Positions 17,116 to 26,091 of a stretch of DNA of 64,000 bases are shown here, in pieces. A program made the position numbers and the translations under genes. How positions within the stretch are numbered: position 1 is the stretch's first letter; each line of letters starts with the position of its first letter. This DNA comes from Meridianimarinicoccus zhengii (lineage in GTDB: Bacteria; Pseudomonadota; Alphaproteobacteria; Rhodobacterales; Rhodobacteraceae): contig NZ_QDFI01000005.1 of NCBI RefSeq assembly GCF_003254465.1, forward strand, positions 44,590 through 108,589. The letters are read 5' to 3'. The notes beneath the pieces are model-generated. The model saw only the letters and a program-made list of their open reading frames with translations, made no database searches and was not told where the DNA came from.

Positions 17116-17999
17116 TGGCCCAGCGTTTCGGTGGTCGATACAGCCCCGGCGGGGCGGCGCATGACGGCGCGCAGGGTGGACCGCCGCCCGCGGCATTGCG
17201 CAGCCGGGCCGGTGCAAGGTCGAACCTGCTCTACGTGCTGCCGTTCCCGTTCCTGATATCGGCTTTCCGCGCCGAGCCGCTCGGGCTTGCGCTGAATCTC
17301 ACATGTTTCGCGGCACTGATGCTGGCCGCGTGGCTCACCCGCGAAGGCATCGTGGCGCAGGAAGCCTATGCCGCGCGAAAGGTCGCCCGCCGCCCCGCCA
17401 TCCCGCGCAAGCTGCTGGGTAGCGTGCTGACCGCCGCCGGGCTGGCCTGTGCGGGCCTGGCGGATGGCAGCCTGACGAATGCCATTGTCTTCGCGGTCTT
17501 GGGCGGCATTCTTCACCTTGGTGCCTTCGGACCCGACCCTATGCAGGACAAGGGGCTGGATACCGGAGGCGCCGTGGACCGCGCCCAAAGCGACCGCGCC
17601 GACCGCGCCGTGCGCGAGGCCGAGGCGCATCTCGCCGCCATGACCAATGCCGTCGCGCGCACCGGCGACCGCGAGCTTGTGGCCCGCATGAAGACCTTCA
17701 CCGCCACCGCGCAGAAGATGTTTCGCACCGTGCAGGACGATCCGCGCGACCTGACCCGTGCGCGGCGTTTCCTTGGCGTGTATCTTCTGGGTGCGCGGGA
17801 CGCGGCGGTAAAATTCTCGGACCTTTATGCACGCAGCCGCGCCCCCCAGGCGCGGACCGATTTCCTGACGCTTCTGGACGATCTGGAACGCAACTACGCG
17901 GACAAGACCCAGACGCTGCTGCTGGACGACCGCAGCGATCTCGATGTCGAGATCGAGGTACTGCGCGAAAGACTCGCGCGTGAGGTGCCCCCCGGCTGA
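17115..17999 (+). CDS. xpaC: XpaC family membrane protein (BCIP hydrolysis family)
   Basis: A 294-residue protein. The N-terminal 35 residues are polar. Hydrophobic segments then lie at about 38-72 (LLYVLPFPFLISAF and LALNLTCFAALMLAAWL) and 98-137. The C-terminal half (about 150-290) is a cytoplasmic helical domain rich in Ala, Arg and Asp (RAVREAEAHLAAM, RARRFLGVYLLGARDAAVKFSDL) matching XpaC. The label 5-bromo-4-chloroindolyl phosphate hydrolysis comes from a Bacillus phenotype and is not an established activity. XpaC genes are repeatedly found next to TelA genes, as here (51 bases apart). Confidence 0.8.
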   Translation: MAQRFGGRYSPGGAAHDGAQGGPPPAALRSRAGARSNLLYVLPFPFLISAFRAEPLGLALNLTCFAALMLAAWLTREGIVAQEAYAARKVARRPAIPRKLLGSVLTAAGLACAGLADGSLTNAIVFAVLGGILHLGAFGPDPMQDKGLDTGGAVDRAQSDRADRAVREAEAHLAAMTNAVARTGDRELVARMKTFTATAQKMFRTVQDDPRDLTRARRFLGVYLLGARDAAVKFSDLYARSRAPQARTDFLTLLDDLERNYADKTQTLLLDDRSDLDVEIEVLRERLAREVPPG

Positions 18000-18049
18000 A
18001 CACCCGCGACGCCGCCATATCGGATGCCCAATCCACCCAGGAGAGTCCC

Positions 18050-19216
18050 ATGCCGCAAGACACCCGCACCCGCGCGATGGAAGACGAGGCCTTGATCGCC
18101 GAAGCCACGGCACCGCTGCCCGCCCCGCGCGACGGCGACATATCGCTCGACCATGCCGAACCGCAGGTCGCCGAGGCCGTGCGCGCCCGCATGACCGAGA
18201 TCGACATGGCCGACAGCGGGTCCATCATCGGTTTCGGTTCGCGCGCCCAGGCTGAATTGCAGGAAATCAGCCAGGCCATGCTCGCGGACGTGCGCAACAA
18301 GGACGTGGGCCCGGCGGGCGACAGCCTGCGCGAGATCGTCAGCACGATCCGCGGCTTTTCGGTGGACGAGCTGGACCCGAACCGCAAGCGGACGTGGTGG
18401 GACCGGCTGACCGGCAAGGCCGCCCCCGTGGCGCAGTTCATGGCGCGCTACGACACGGTGCAGGGCCAGATCGACAAGATCACCGACAGCCTGCTGGGGC
18501 ACGAGCACCAGCTGCTGAAGGACATCAAGTCGCTCGACAAGCTCTATGAAAAGACGCTCGCGTTCTACGACGAACTGGCGCTCTACATCGCGGCCGGGAC
18601 GGAAAAGCTGGCCGAGCTGGACAGCAAGACCATCCCCACCAAGGAGGCCGAGATGAACGCGGTCGCCCCCGATCAGCAGATGATCGCGGCGCAGGAACTG
18701 CGCGACCTGCGCGCCGCGCGCGACGATCTCGAACGCCGGGTCCATGACCTGAAGCTGACGCGGCAGGTGACGATGCAGTCCCTACCCTCGATCCGGCTGG
18801 TTCAGGAAAACGACAAGTCGCTGGTCAGCAAGATCAATTCGACGCTCGTGAACACCGTGCCCCTTTGGGAAACGCAACTGGCGCAGGCCGTGACGATCCA
18901 GCGGTCTGCCGAAGCGGCGAAGGCCGTGAAGGACGCGGGCGACCTGACGAACGAATTGCTGACGGCGAATGCCGCGAACCTGCGGCAGGCCAACAAGGAG
19001 GTGCGGACGCAGATGGAACGCGGCGTGTTCGATATCGAGGCGATCAAGAAGGCCAACGCCGAACTCGTGGCGACGATCCAGGAAAGCCTCCAGATCGCGG
19101 ACGAGGGAAAGTCACGGCGCGCGGCGGCGGAACAGGAACTCACCGCGATGGAGACCGAATTGCGCAAGACGCTGTCCGCCGCGAAGGCCGCCCCGACCGG
19201 CGCGGGCGCCGCCTGA
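18050..19216 (+). CDS. telA: TelA / toxic anion resistance protein
   Basis: A 388-residue, highly charged, all-helical cytoplasmic protein of the TelA/KlaA family, with long coiled-coil potential between about 110 and 370. Family features include IIGFGSRAQAELQEIS and ADVRNKDVGPAGDSLREI in the first third. The segments ELNPNRKR-like (ELDPNRKRTWWDRLTG) and DAGDLTNELLTANAANLRQ lie later. TelA was named for plasmid tellurite resistance; in chromosomes it is tied to envelope or chemical stress, and its mechanism is unknown. AGGAGAG stands before the ATG. It forms the core of the operon with xpaC upstream and a DUF2927 lipoprotein gene 5 bases downstream. Confidence 0.92.
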   Translation: MPQDTRTRAMEDEALIAEATAPLPAPRDGDISLDHAEPQVAEAVRARMTEIDMADSGSIIGFGSRAQAELQEISQAMLADVRNKDVGPAGDSLREIVSTIRGFSVDELDPNRKRTWWDRLTGKAAPVAQFMARYDTVQGQIDKITDSLLGHEHQLLKDIKSLDKLYEKTLAFYDELALYIAAGTEKLAELDSKTIPTKEAEMNAVAPDQQMIAAQELRDLRAARDDLERRVHDLKLTRQVTMQSLPSIRLVQENDKSLVSKINSTLVNTVPLWETQLAQAVTIQRSAEAAKAVKDAGDLTNELLTANAANLRQANKEVRTQMERGVFDIEAIKKANAELVATIQESLQIADEGKSRRAAAEQELTAMETELRKTLSAAKAAPTGAGAA

Positions 19217-19221
19217 TCGTC

Positions 19222-20208
19222 ATGCGCATGGGACTGCACATGGTGCCGACAGCGGCGCTGCTTTGCGCGGCGTTGTCGGGCTGTGTGCGCCCGGCCATCG
19301 AACCGACCCCGGGAACGGACGGCGCCGCGACGACGGCCCCTGCGCCGCGCAGCGCGCCGCAGCCTTCGGCGGAAAGCGCGCGGCTGGAGCGGCGCTATGC
19401 CCAGCTCGAACAAGATCTGCTGGCGCGTGGCCTGCTGCGGCAGGATTCCGGTGGCCCGGATACGCCAATGGACAGCCGGATGCTGACCGGGAATTTCATG
19501 CAGATCGCGCTGTTCGACGAATTCGTGCCCGATGCCGACCGGATCGTGGCGCGCGAAAGCGAAAGTGCGCTGCGGCGCTGGGAAGACCGGGTCGAGATCG
19601 GGCTCGTCTTCGGCGATTCGGTTCCCGAAGCCGAACGGCGGCGCGACCGCGCGACCGTCGCGGGGCTGGCGGAACGGCTTGCCACTGCGACCGGACACCC
19701 GGTCACGACCACTGCCGGGACCGGCAACATGACGGTGCTTGTCGTGAACGAGGACGAGCGCCGCGCGCTCGGGTCGCGTTTGCAGACGCTGATCCCCGGC
19801 ATTTCCCCCCCGGTGGTTGCAGCGGTCACCGACATGCCGCCCACGATCTTCTGCCTGATGATCGCGTTCTCGACGGATGACGCGCCCCATGTCTACCGCC
19901 GCGCCGTCGGCATCATCCGGGCGGAACACCCGCAGCTTCTGCGCAAATCCTGCCTGCACGAGGAAATCGCCCAGGGGCTGGGACTGGCGAATGACAGTCC
20001 CGCCGCGCGCCCGTCGATCTTCAACGACGACGAGGAATTCGCGCTGCTGACCACCCATGACGAGCTTCTGCTGGCGATCCTGTACGACCCGCGGCTGCAG
20101 CCGGGCATGGACGCGGTCATGGCCCAGCCCATCGTGCGCACGATCGCCGAGGAACTGCTGCCCCCCGACACGGTCGCCCGCACGACCCCGGCCCTCGAGG
20201 AGAGTTGA
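19222..20208 (+). CDS. DUF2927 family lipoprotein, paralogue 2
   Basis: A 328-residue predicted lipoprotein. MVPTAALLCAALSGC gives a lipobox with Cys at 21, followed by a Pro/Ala linker (30-50) and a short charged helix. The DUF2927 domain (about 90-290) has CLHEEIAQ at 244-251 and SIFNDD at 265-270, both shared exactly with the gene at 1614-3056. It lacks the extra 200-residue C-terminus of that paralogue. The start 5 bases after the telA stop was chosen for the signal sequence; a longer in-frame extension overlaps telA and is not plausible. One base separates its stop from the next start, so it is embedded in the TelA operon. Confidence 0.85.
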   Translation: MRMGLHMVPTAALLCAALSGCVRPAIEPTPGTDGAATTAPAPRSAPQPSAESARLERRYAQLEQDLLARGLLRQDSGGPDTPMDSRMLTGNFMQIALFDEFVPDADRIVARESESALRRWEDRVEIGLVFGDSVPEAERRRDRATVAGLAERLATATGHPVTTTAGTGNMTVLVVNEDERRALGSRLQTLIPGISPPVVAAVTDMPPTIFCLMIAFSTDDAPHVYRRAVGIIRAEHPQLLRKSCLHEEIAQGLGLANDSPAARPSIFNDDEEFALLTTHDELLLAILYDPRLQPGMDAVMAQPIVRTIAEELLPPDTVARTTPALEES

Positions 20209-20209
20209 C

Positions 20210-21331
20210 ATGCCGTTTTTCGATTTCCTGTCCGGCGAGTTCATCGATGTCATCCACTGGGTGGACGACACGCGCGACACGATGGTGTGGCGGTTCGAAC
20301 GGCACAGCCACGCGATCAAGTATGGCGCGAAGCTGACCGTGCGCGAAGGGCAGGCCGCCGTCTTTGTTCACGAAGGCCAGATCGCGGACGTGTTCATGCC
20401 CGGTCTCTACATGCTGGAAACGAACAACATGCCCGTGCTGACCACGTTGCAGCACTGGGACCACGGGTTCCGGTCGCCCTTCAAGTCCGAGATCTATTTC
20501 GTCAACACTACGCGGTTCAACGGGCTGAAATGGGGCACCCGCAACCCGGTGATGCTGCGCGACGCCGAATTCGGGCCGCTGCGGCTGCGCGCCTTCGGCA
20601 CCTACAGCGTGCGGGTGACGGACCCCGCGCGCTTCATGACGGAAATCGTGGGAACGGATGGCGAATTCACGATGGACGAGATCAGCTTCCAGATCCGCAA
20701 CGTGATCGTGCAGGAATTCAGCCGAGCGGTGGCCGGGTCGGGCATTCCCGTTCTGGACATGGCGGCGAACACGGGCGATCTGGGCCGGGTGATTGCCGAA
20801 CGGATCGCGCCCACGATCGCGGCCTACGGGCTGACCCTGCCGGAGTTGTATGTCGAGAACATCTCGCTGCCCGCGGCGGTGGAGGGTGCACTCGACAAGC
20901 GCACGGCGATGGGGATGGTGGGCGATCTCGACCGTTACACCCAATATGCCGCCGCCGAAGCGATGGGCACCGCCGCGGCCCAGGGCGGCGACAGCGGAAT
21001 GGGCGCCGGGATCGGCGCGGGGCTCGGCATGGCGATGGGCAACCAGATGGCGCAGACGGGTCCGTGGGGCGGGCGGCCCGCGCCCGCCGCCGCAGCACCC
21101 GTGCCGCCGCCGCCCCCGACCGAGCATGTCTGGCACATTGCCGAGAACGGGCAGACAACGGGCCCGTTTTCCCGCGCATCCATGGGCCGCATGGCGCAGG
21201 AGGGTCGGCTCACGCGGCAGAGCCATGTCTGGACGCAAGGCCAGGACGGCTGGTTGCAGGCGGAGGACGTGCCGGAGCTTGCACAACTCTTCACCGTCAT
21301 GCCACCGCCTCCGCCGCCACCTGCGGACTGA
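20210..21331 (+). CDS. SPFH-domain protein with C-terminal GYF-like domain (YdjI-like)
   Basis: A 373-residue protein with no signal or membrane segment. Residues 1-260 resemble the SPFH branch of Bacillus YdjI (often mislabelled virion core protein): DVIHWVDDTRDTMVWRFE, FVHEGQIADVFMPGLYML, and FGTYSVRVTDPARFM. A Gly/Ala/Met linker (about 265-285) and a Pro-rich stretch lead to a GYF_2-like domain at about 312-362 (HVWHIAENGQTTGPFSRASM, then WTQGQDGWLQAEDV), which normally binds proline-rich peptides. The protein itself ends in a run of eight prolines that such a domain could bind. Inferred role is an oligomeric membrane-surface scaffold recruiting partners from this operon. Confidence 0.85.
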   Translation: MPFFDFLSGEFIDVIHWVDDTRDTMVWRFERHSHAIKYGAKLTVREGQAAVFVHEGQIADVFMPGLYMLETNNMPVLTTLQHWDHGFRSPFKSEIYFVNTTRFNGLKWGTRNPVMLRDAEFGPLRLRAFGTYSVRVTDPARFMTEIVGTDGEFTMDEISFQIRNVIVQEFSRAVAGSGIPVLDMAANTGDLGRVIAERIAPTIAAYGLTLPELYVENISLPAAVEGALDKRTAMGMVGDLDRYTQYAAAEAMGTAAAQGGDSGMGAGIGAGLGMAMGNQMAQTGPWGGRPAPAAAAPVPPPPPTEHVWHIAENGQTTGPFSRASMGRMAQEGRLTRQSHVWTQGQDGWLQAEDVPELAQLFTVMPPPPPPPAD

Positions 21332-21334
21332 CCG

Positions 21335-22459
21335 ATGGACACGGGGGCCAAGGCAGCCCGCACCGAGGGCACGGCGCATCACTTCCCCTGCCCGGCCTGC
21401 GGCGCGGATCTGCGCTTCGACCCGGCGACGGGCGGCCTGCGCTGCGGTCATTGCGGCCATGACGAGGTGCTCGGCGCGCCGTCGAGCCCGTGGCAGGCCG
21501 CAGCAACAGCCCCTGTCGAACAAGATTTCGCCGCGGCCCTTGCCACCGACCTGCCGGGCGACGCCTATGATGAGACTCAACTTGTCGCCTGCACCAGCTG
21601 CGGCGCGCAGGTTGAGCTGGACGATACCGTGCAGGGCACGTCCTGCCCGTTCTGCGCCAGCCCCGTAGTCACGGCCACCGGCACCCACCGCGCGATCCGC
21701 CCGCAGGCCGTGCTGCCATTCGCCATGACCGAACCCGCCGCCCATGACGCGATGCGCCGCTGGCTGGGGGGCCTCTGGTTCGCGCCGAACGGGCTGAAGC
21801 GCTATGCCCGCAAGGGGCGGCGCATGGATGGCATCTACGTGCCGTTCTGGACCTTCGACGCCGACACGGCCTCGCGCTATCGCGGAGAACGGGGCACGGT
21901 GCATCACCGCCAGCAATCTGTCGTGCGCAACGGACAGCGCACAAGCCAGACCGTGGCCGAGGTGCGCTGGCGGCCCGTGTCAGGCGCGGTGCGGCGGGCC
22001 TTCGACGATGTGCTGGTGCTGGCGTCGCGCAGCCTGCCGCGCCGCTTCACCGAGGCACTGCCGCCGTGGGACCTCAGCCAGTTGCGCCCGTATGCGCCCG
22101 AATACCTCGCCGGGATGCGGGCCGAGGCCTATACGGTCGACCTGCGCGACGGGGTCGTGCTGGCGCGCGAGACCATGGACCGGCAGATCGAAAGGGACGT
22201 CCGGTTCGATATCGGCGGCGACCGGCAGCGCATCGCGCAGATCGAAACGCAGGTTGCCAACGTGACCTTCAAGCACGTCCTGCTGCCCATATGGATCGCC
22301 GCCTATCGCTATGGCGGGCGCAGCTACCGGATCGTCATCAACGGCCAGACCGGCCGGGTGGAGGGCGAGCGCCCGTGGTCGGTCTGGAAGATCGCGCTCA
22401 CGGTCCTGACGGCGCTGATCGCTGCCGCCGCGTTCGGCTTTCTCGCGTCGAACCAGTAA
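21335..22459 (+). CDS. Membrane-tethered double zinc-ribbon protein (YdjG-like)
   Basis: A 374-residue protein with two TFIIB-type zinc ribbons at the N-terminus: Cys19/22 with Cys37/40, and Cys86/89 with Cys104/107. A soluble middle region (about 120-345) contains KRYARKGRRMDGIYVPFWTFD and the late segment LLPIWIAAYRYGGRSYRIVING. One membrane helix (ALTVLTALIAAAAFGFLA, about 353-370) ends the chain, placing the body in the cytoplasm. Such proteins are often mislabelled as primosomal helicase. In Bacillus, YdjG (zinc ribbon) and YdjI (SPFH) are encoded together with a PspA-like protein in a membrane-stress operon. Here the same pair sits with TelA and XpaC. Last gene of the operon. Confidence 0.85.
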   Translation: MDTGAKAARTEGTAHHFPCPACGADLRFDPATGGLRCGHCGHDEVLGAPSSPWQAAATAPVEQDFAAALATDLPGDAYDETQLVACTSCGAQVELDDTVQGTSCPFCASPVVTATGTHRAIRPQAVLPFAMTEPAAHDAMRRWLGGLWFAPNGLKRYARKGRRMDGIYVPFWTFDADTASRYRGERGTVHHRQQSVVRNGQRTSQTVAEVRWRPVSGAVRRAFDDVLVLASRSLPRRFTEALPPWDLSQLRPYAPEYLAGMRAEAYTVDLRDGVVLARETMDRQIERDVRFDIGGDRQRIAQIETQVANVTFKHVLLPIWIAAYRYGGRSYRIVINGQTGRVEGERPWSVWKIALTVLTALIAAAAFGFLASNQ

Positions 22460-22482
22460 GCCTGCCGCCCGATCCGCTTGCA

Positions 22483-22498
22483 GCCATGGGCCCATGGC
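22483..22498. repeat. 16-bp perfect palindrome
   Basis: GCCATGGGCCCATGGC is its own exact reverse complement. It lies 24 bases after the zinc-ribbon gene stop and 37 bases before the sugar kinase start. There is no T-run, so it is not a usual terminator; a protein-binding site for a symmetric dimer is possible. Confidence 0.4.
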
Positions 22499-22534
22499 GG
22501 CTAGGATAGCGGTAACATCCCAGCGAGGCCCAAG

Positions 22535-23458
22535 ATGATCCTGTGTTGCGGCGAAGCCCTGATCGACATGCTCCCAAGGCGGACCGGGGACGGCGCGGCC
22601 TGCTTCCAGCCCTTCGCGGGCGGGGCGGTGTTCAACACGGCCATCGCGCTGGCGCGGCTCGGGGCTCCGGCGGCGATGTTCACCGGGCTGTCGACGGACC
22701 TGTTCGGCACGCAACTGGCCGATGCGCTGACCGGTGCGGGCGTGTCCACCCAGTTCATCCATCGCAGCGACCGGCCCACGACGCTGGCCTTCGTGGAACT
22801 GACCGACGGGCAGGCGCGCTATGCCTTCTACGACGAGAACACTGCCGGGCGCATGCTGACAGAGGCCGACCTGCCCGCCCTGCCCCATGACCTGCGGGCG
22901 CTGTTCTTCGGGGGCATCTCGCTGGCCGTGACACCCTGCGCGGACACCTATCGCGCGCTGATGCTGCGCGCCGCTCCGGATCATGTCACCATGATCGACC
23001 CCAATATCCGTCCCGGCTTCATCAAGGACGAAGCCGCCTATCGTGCGCGGCTCGACCCGATGCTGCGCGCGGCGGATATCGTGAAGCTGTCGGACGAGGA
23101 TCTGTCCTGGCTGATGGGACCGGGAGAGATCGCGGATCTTGCCGCGCAAGTGCGCGCGCTGGGGCCAAAGCTCGTATGCATCACCGAAGGCGCGAAGGGC
23201 GCCTGGGGCTTTACCGCGCACGATGTGGAATTCGTTGCCGCCACCCGCGTGACCCCGGTCGATACCGTGGGCGCGGGCGACACGTTCAACGCGGGCATTC
23301 TGGCCGCGCTGGACGAGGCGGGCGCGCTGGACAAGGTGGCGCTGGACATGCTCGACAGCGACACCCTGCGCGCGGCGCTGTCGCTGGCCGCGCGGGCCGC
23401 CGCAGTGACCGTGTCCCGCGCCGGGGCGAACCCGCCGACCCGCGCCGAACTGCCCTGA
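22535..23458 (+). CDS. PfkB-family sugar kinase, probably fructokinase
   Basis: A 307-residue ribokinase-fold kinase. The N-terminal [11 protein letters not shown] and [17 protein letters not shown] bind the sugar. The C-terminal [17 protein letters not shown] carries the anion hole and catalytic Asp (GAGD). [19 protein letters not shown] lid residues ([14 protein letters not shown]) are typical of the fructokinase/ScrK branch, which phosphorylates fructose with ATP. Substrate choice within PfkB cannot be fixed by reading. The stop overlaps the dtd start (TGATG), so the two are translationally coupled although functionally unrelated. Confidence 0.82.
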   Translation: MILCCGEALIDMLPRRTGDGAACFQPFAGGAVFNTAIALARLGAPAAMFTGLSTDLFGTQLADALTGAGVSTQFIHRSDRPTTLAFVELTDGQARYAFYDENTAGRMLTEADLPALPHDLRALFFGGISLAVTPCADTYRALMLRAAPDHVTMIDPNIRPGFIKDEAAYRARLDPMLRAADIVKLSDEDLSWLMGPGEIADLAAQVRALGPKLVCITEGAKGAWGFTAHDVEFVAATRVTPVDTVGAGDTFNAGILAALDEAGALDKVALDMLDSDTLRAALSLAARAAAVTVSRAGANPPTRAELP

Positions 23459-23904
23459 TGCGGGCAGTGGTGCAGCGTGTGGCCCGCGCCGATGTGCGGG
23501 TGGGCGATGAGGTGACCGGCGAGATTGGCGCTGGCCTTATGATCCTCGTGTGCGCGATGCAGGGCGATACCGATGCCGCTGTTGCCCCCTTCGCCGCCAA
23601 GATCGCCAAGCTGCGCATCTTTCCCGACGACGCGGGTAAGATGAATCGGTCCCTGCTGGACATGGGCGGCGCGGCACTGGTCGTGTCGCAGTTCACGCTG
23701 GCCGCCGACACGCGGCGCGGCAACCGCCCCGGATTTTCCAGCGCCGCAGCACCCGCAGATGGCGCGCGGCTGTATCGCGCATTCGGCGAAGCGCTGGCCG
23801 GACTTGGCGTGCCGGTCGCATGGGGGCGTTTCGGCGCGGACATGCAGGTATCGCTGGTCAATGACGGGCCGGTGACCATCTGGCTGGACAGCGCGGCGCG
23901 CTGA
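23458..23904 (+). CDS. dtd: D-aminoacyl-tRNA deacylase
   Basis: A 148-residue proofreading enzyme that removes D-amino acids (and glycine from tRNA-Ala) from mischarged t[18 protein letters not shown] at the start, [21 protein letters not shown] in the middle and [11 protein letters not shown] at the end are the conserved blocks; the Gly-Pro of the last block is the cis-peptide that rejects L-amino acids. Length is exactly that of the family. Co-translated with the sugar kinase upstream. Confidence 0.95.
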   Translation: MRAVVQRVARADVRVGDEVTGEIGAGLMILVCAMQGDTDAAVAPFAAKIAKLRIFPDDAGKMNRSLLDMGGAALVVSQFTLAADTRRGNRPGFSSAAAPADGARLYRAFGEALAGLGVPVAWGRFGADMQVSLVNDGPVTIWLDSAAR

Positions 23905-23966
23905 TCCCCCTTGGCGCGGTGCGCGCGGCGTGCTTTGTGCCCTGAAAAACGGGGGAAGGCAGGCGG

Positions 23967-24878
23967 ATGGATCTCAACACCTTGCGGGAATTCAGCGCAA
24001 TCGCGGCCGAAGGTTCCTTTGCAGCGGCCGCGCGACGGCTCGGCATGCCGAAATCCACGATTTCCAAGCGGATACAGGACCTCGAGGCGGCACTCGGGGT
24101 CCGGCTGATGGACCGTACCACGCGGCGGTTGAGCCTGACCGCCGAAGGCGCGCTAGTGCTGGCCCGCGCCGAACGCATTCTCGCCGATGCCGGGGAAATC
24201 GCCCGCGCGCTCAGCGATCCCGATGAAGTGGCGGTGCGCGGTCATCTCCGGCTGGCCGTGCCGCTGCTGTTCGGGCAGGCTTTCATCGGGCAGATCGTGG
24301 CGGCGTCGCGTAGGCTCTATCCCGACCTGACGCTGGAGGTGGTCTTGACCGACAGCCAGCCCGACCTGATCGAGGAAGGTTTCGACGCGGCGATCCGGGT
24401 GGGACATCCCGCCGACGGCCCCTTCGTGGCGCAGCGTTTCGCGCGGTCGGAACAGGTAGTCGTGGCAACACCGGATCTGTGCCCCGAACCGCTGACCGAC
24501 CCGGCGGGGCTGGCGTCATTGCCGGTGCTGCTGCACGGGGTCGGCCTGGTCCAGGGCTGGCACCTGACCCGCGGGCGCGAGGATCGGACCGTGCGGCTGG
24601 TGGGCGGTCTTGCGTTGACAAGCCATGTCGCGCTGCGCGACGCTGCGCTTGGAGGTGCGGGCGCAGCCCTACTGCCGCTGTTCCTGGTGGAGCGCGATCT
24701 TGCCGAGGGGCGGCTGGTCCGGGTGCTCGACGGCTGGGACGGCCCCGCCGCCGATCTGCACGTCGTCTATCCGGGTCCGCAGGCCCTGACCGCGCGTCTG
24801 CGGGCCTTCCGCGACCTTCTGCTGCAAGCCTTCCCGGACGGGACGCTGCACGGCGGCGTGTTGCGGGCGGGCGGCTAG
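23967..24878 (+). CDS. LysR-family transcriptional regulator
   Basis: A 303-residue regulator. The winged helix-turn-helix is at residues 1-60 (LREFSAIAAEGSFAAAARRL, then KSTISKRIQDLEAALGVRL), followed by a linker helix and a periplasmic-binding-protein-like effector domain (about 90-295) for an unknown small molecule. It belongs to the LysR branch with DRTTRRLSLTAEG after the helix-turn-helix. It overlaps the 3' end of the convergent dehydrogenase gene by 4 bases. LysR proteins usually control a divergent neighbour, but upstream lies dtd in the same direction, so the target is unclear. Confidence 0.9.
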   Translation: MDLNTLREFSAIAAEGSFAAAARRLGMPKSTISKRIQDLEAALGVRLMDRTTRRLSLTAEGALVLARAERILADAGEIARALSDPDEVAVRGHLRLAVPLLFGQAFIGQIVAASRRLYPDLTLEVVLTDSQPDLIEEGFDAAIRVGHPADGPFVAQRFARSEQVVVATPDLCPEPLTDPAGLASLPVLLHGVGLVQGWHLTRGREDRTVRLVGGLALTSHVALRDAALGGAGAALLPLFLVERDLAEGRLVRVLDGWDGPAADLHVVYPGPQALTARLRAFRDLLLQAFPDGTLHGGVLRAGG

Positions 24879-25924
24879 GCGGCGCGGGCTGCCGCGATGA
24901 TCTCGCGCGCCATGCGATCGGCGATGACCTCGGGCGGGGTCGCCTCCGCGGCGCTGCGGGCAAGCAATTCGGCGACGCGCGGGCCGATTGCATCCACATC
25001 GGCCAGCACCGACGTTTCAGATCCATGGCCGAGGTATTCAGCCCCGACGGCGATGATCCCGCCCGCGTTCGCCACATAGTCGGGCACATAGGTCACACCG
25101 CGGCGGCGCAGAATCTCGCCCGCCTCGGATGTCGCCAGCTGATTGTTCGCCGCCCCGGCCACGATCCGCGCGCGCAGGGTCGCCGCGACCGGCGCAGTGA
25201 TCGCGCCGCCAAGGGCACACGGCGCCAAAACGTCCACGTCGGTTGTCAATATCTCCTCGAGCCCCGCGGTTTCTGCGCCGGTTTCATCCGCCAGCCGCGC
25301 CTGCCGCGCGGGGTCGATATCGGCTATGGTCAGACGCGCGCCCTGCCCCGCAAGCAGCCGCGCCAGATGCCCGCCCACGTTCCCGACCCCCTGCACGCCG
25401 ACCCGCAGCCCGTCGAGATCGGACCGGCCGAGCGCGTGCCGCGCCGCGGCCTCGATCCCGCGCAGGACGCCGCGCGCTGTATAGGGCGATGGATCGCCCC
25501 CGACGGTACCGGACGCGCCGATGCCCGACACATGCCGGGTTTCGCGCGCGATCTCTGCCATGTCGGCGACGTGCACGCCGACATCCTCCGCCGTCACGTA
25601 GCGCCCGCCCATCGTTTCGATGGCCCGCCCGAAAGCGCGGAAGGCCGCGGCCCGGCCCGGCCCCTCGGGAACCGGACCAAGGATCACCGCCTTGCCCCCG
25701 CCCAGCGGCAGACCGGCCATGGCGTTCTTCAGCGACATGCCTTCGGACAGGCGCAGCGCATCGGCGAGTGCCGCGCCCGGATCGGGATATCGCCAAAGGC
25801 GGCACCCGCCCATGGCAGGCCCCCGCGCCAAGGAATGCACCGCGATGACCGCGCGCAGCCCCGTACCCGCATCGTGCAGCCAGGTGACGCTTTCATGATC
25901 GCTGTAGCCCTCGGTATCGAACAT
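24875..25924 (-). CDS. Leucine/amino-acid dehydrogenase (Glu/Leu/Phe/Val dehydrogenase family)
   Basis: A 349-residue NAD-dependent oxidative deaminase. The substrate domain contains GPAMGGCRLW and the catalytic-lysine motif LPLGGGKAVI. The Rossmann domain has VGVQGVGNVGGHLARLL, then ADIDPARQ. The length of about 350 is that of leucine dehydrogenase, shorter than glutamate dehydrogenase. It converts branched-chain or aromatic amino acids to 2-oxo acids plus ammonia, or the reverse. The start MFDTEGYSDHESV at 25924 matches the family. It diverges from gpsA across 167 bases and converges with the LysR gene. Confidence 0.88.
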   Translation of the reverse strand: MFDTEGYSDHESVTWLHDAGTGLRAVIAVHSLARGPAMGGCRLWRYPDPGAALADALRLSEGMSLKNAMAGLPLGGGKAVILGPVPEGPGRAAAFRAFGRAIETMGGRYVTAEDVGVHVADMAEIARETRHVSGIGASGTVGGDPSPYTARGVLRGIEAAARHALGRSDLDGLRVGVQGVGNVGGHLARLLAGQGARLTIADIDPARQARLADETGAETAGLEEILTTDVDVLAPCALGGAITAPVAATLRARIVAGAANNQLATSEAGEILRRRGVTYVPDYVANAGGIIAVGAEYLGHGSETSVLADVDAIGPRVAELLARSAAEATPPEVIADRMAREIIAAARAA

Positions 25925-26091
25925 GATGCCCCCGCCGCGCCCGCTCTGGTTCGTTTCGCGCGCAGCCCTACCGTCAATGGCTTGAACCCGCAATCGGAAC
26001 CAACGACAGTGACCGCGCGGGCCGCGTTCGGCCCCCCGCAACGGTGGCCGATTGGACAGCACCGCCGAGAGCGGCTACAAGGATCACATCC

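Noticed and set aside
22066..22509. Possible frameshifted copy of the zinc-ribbon protein C-terminus
   Set aside because: The main frame 21335-22459 is continuous to a membrane helix and stop; this is only an overlapping frame.
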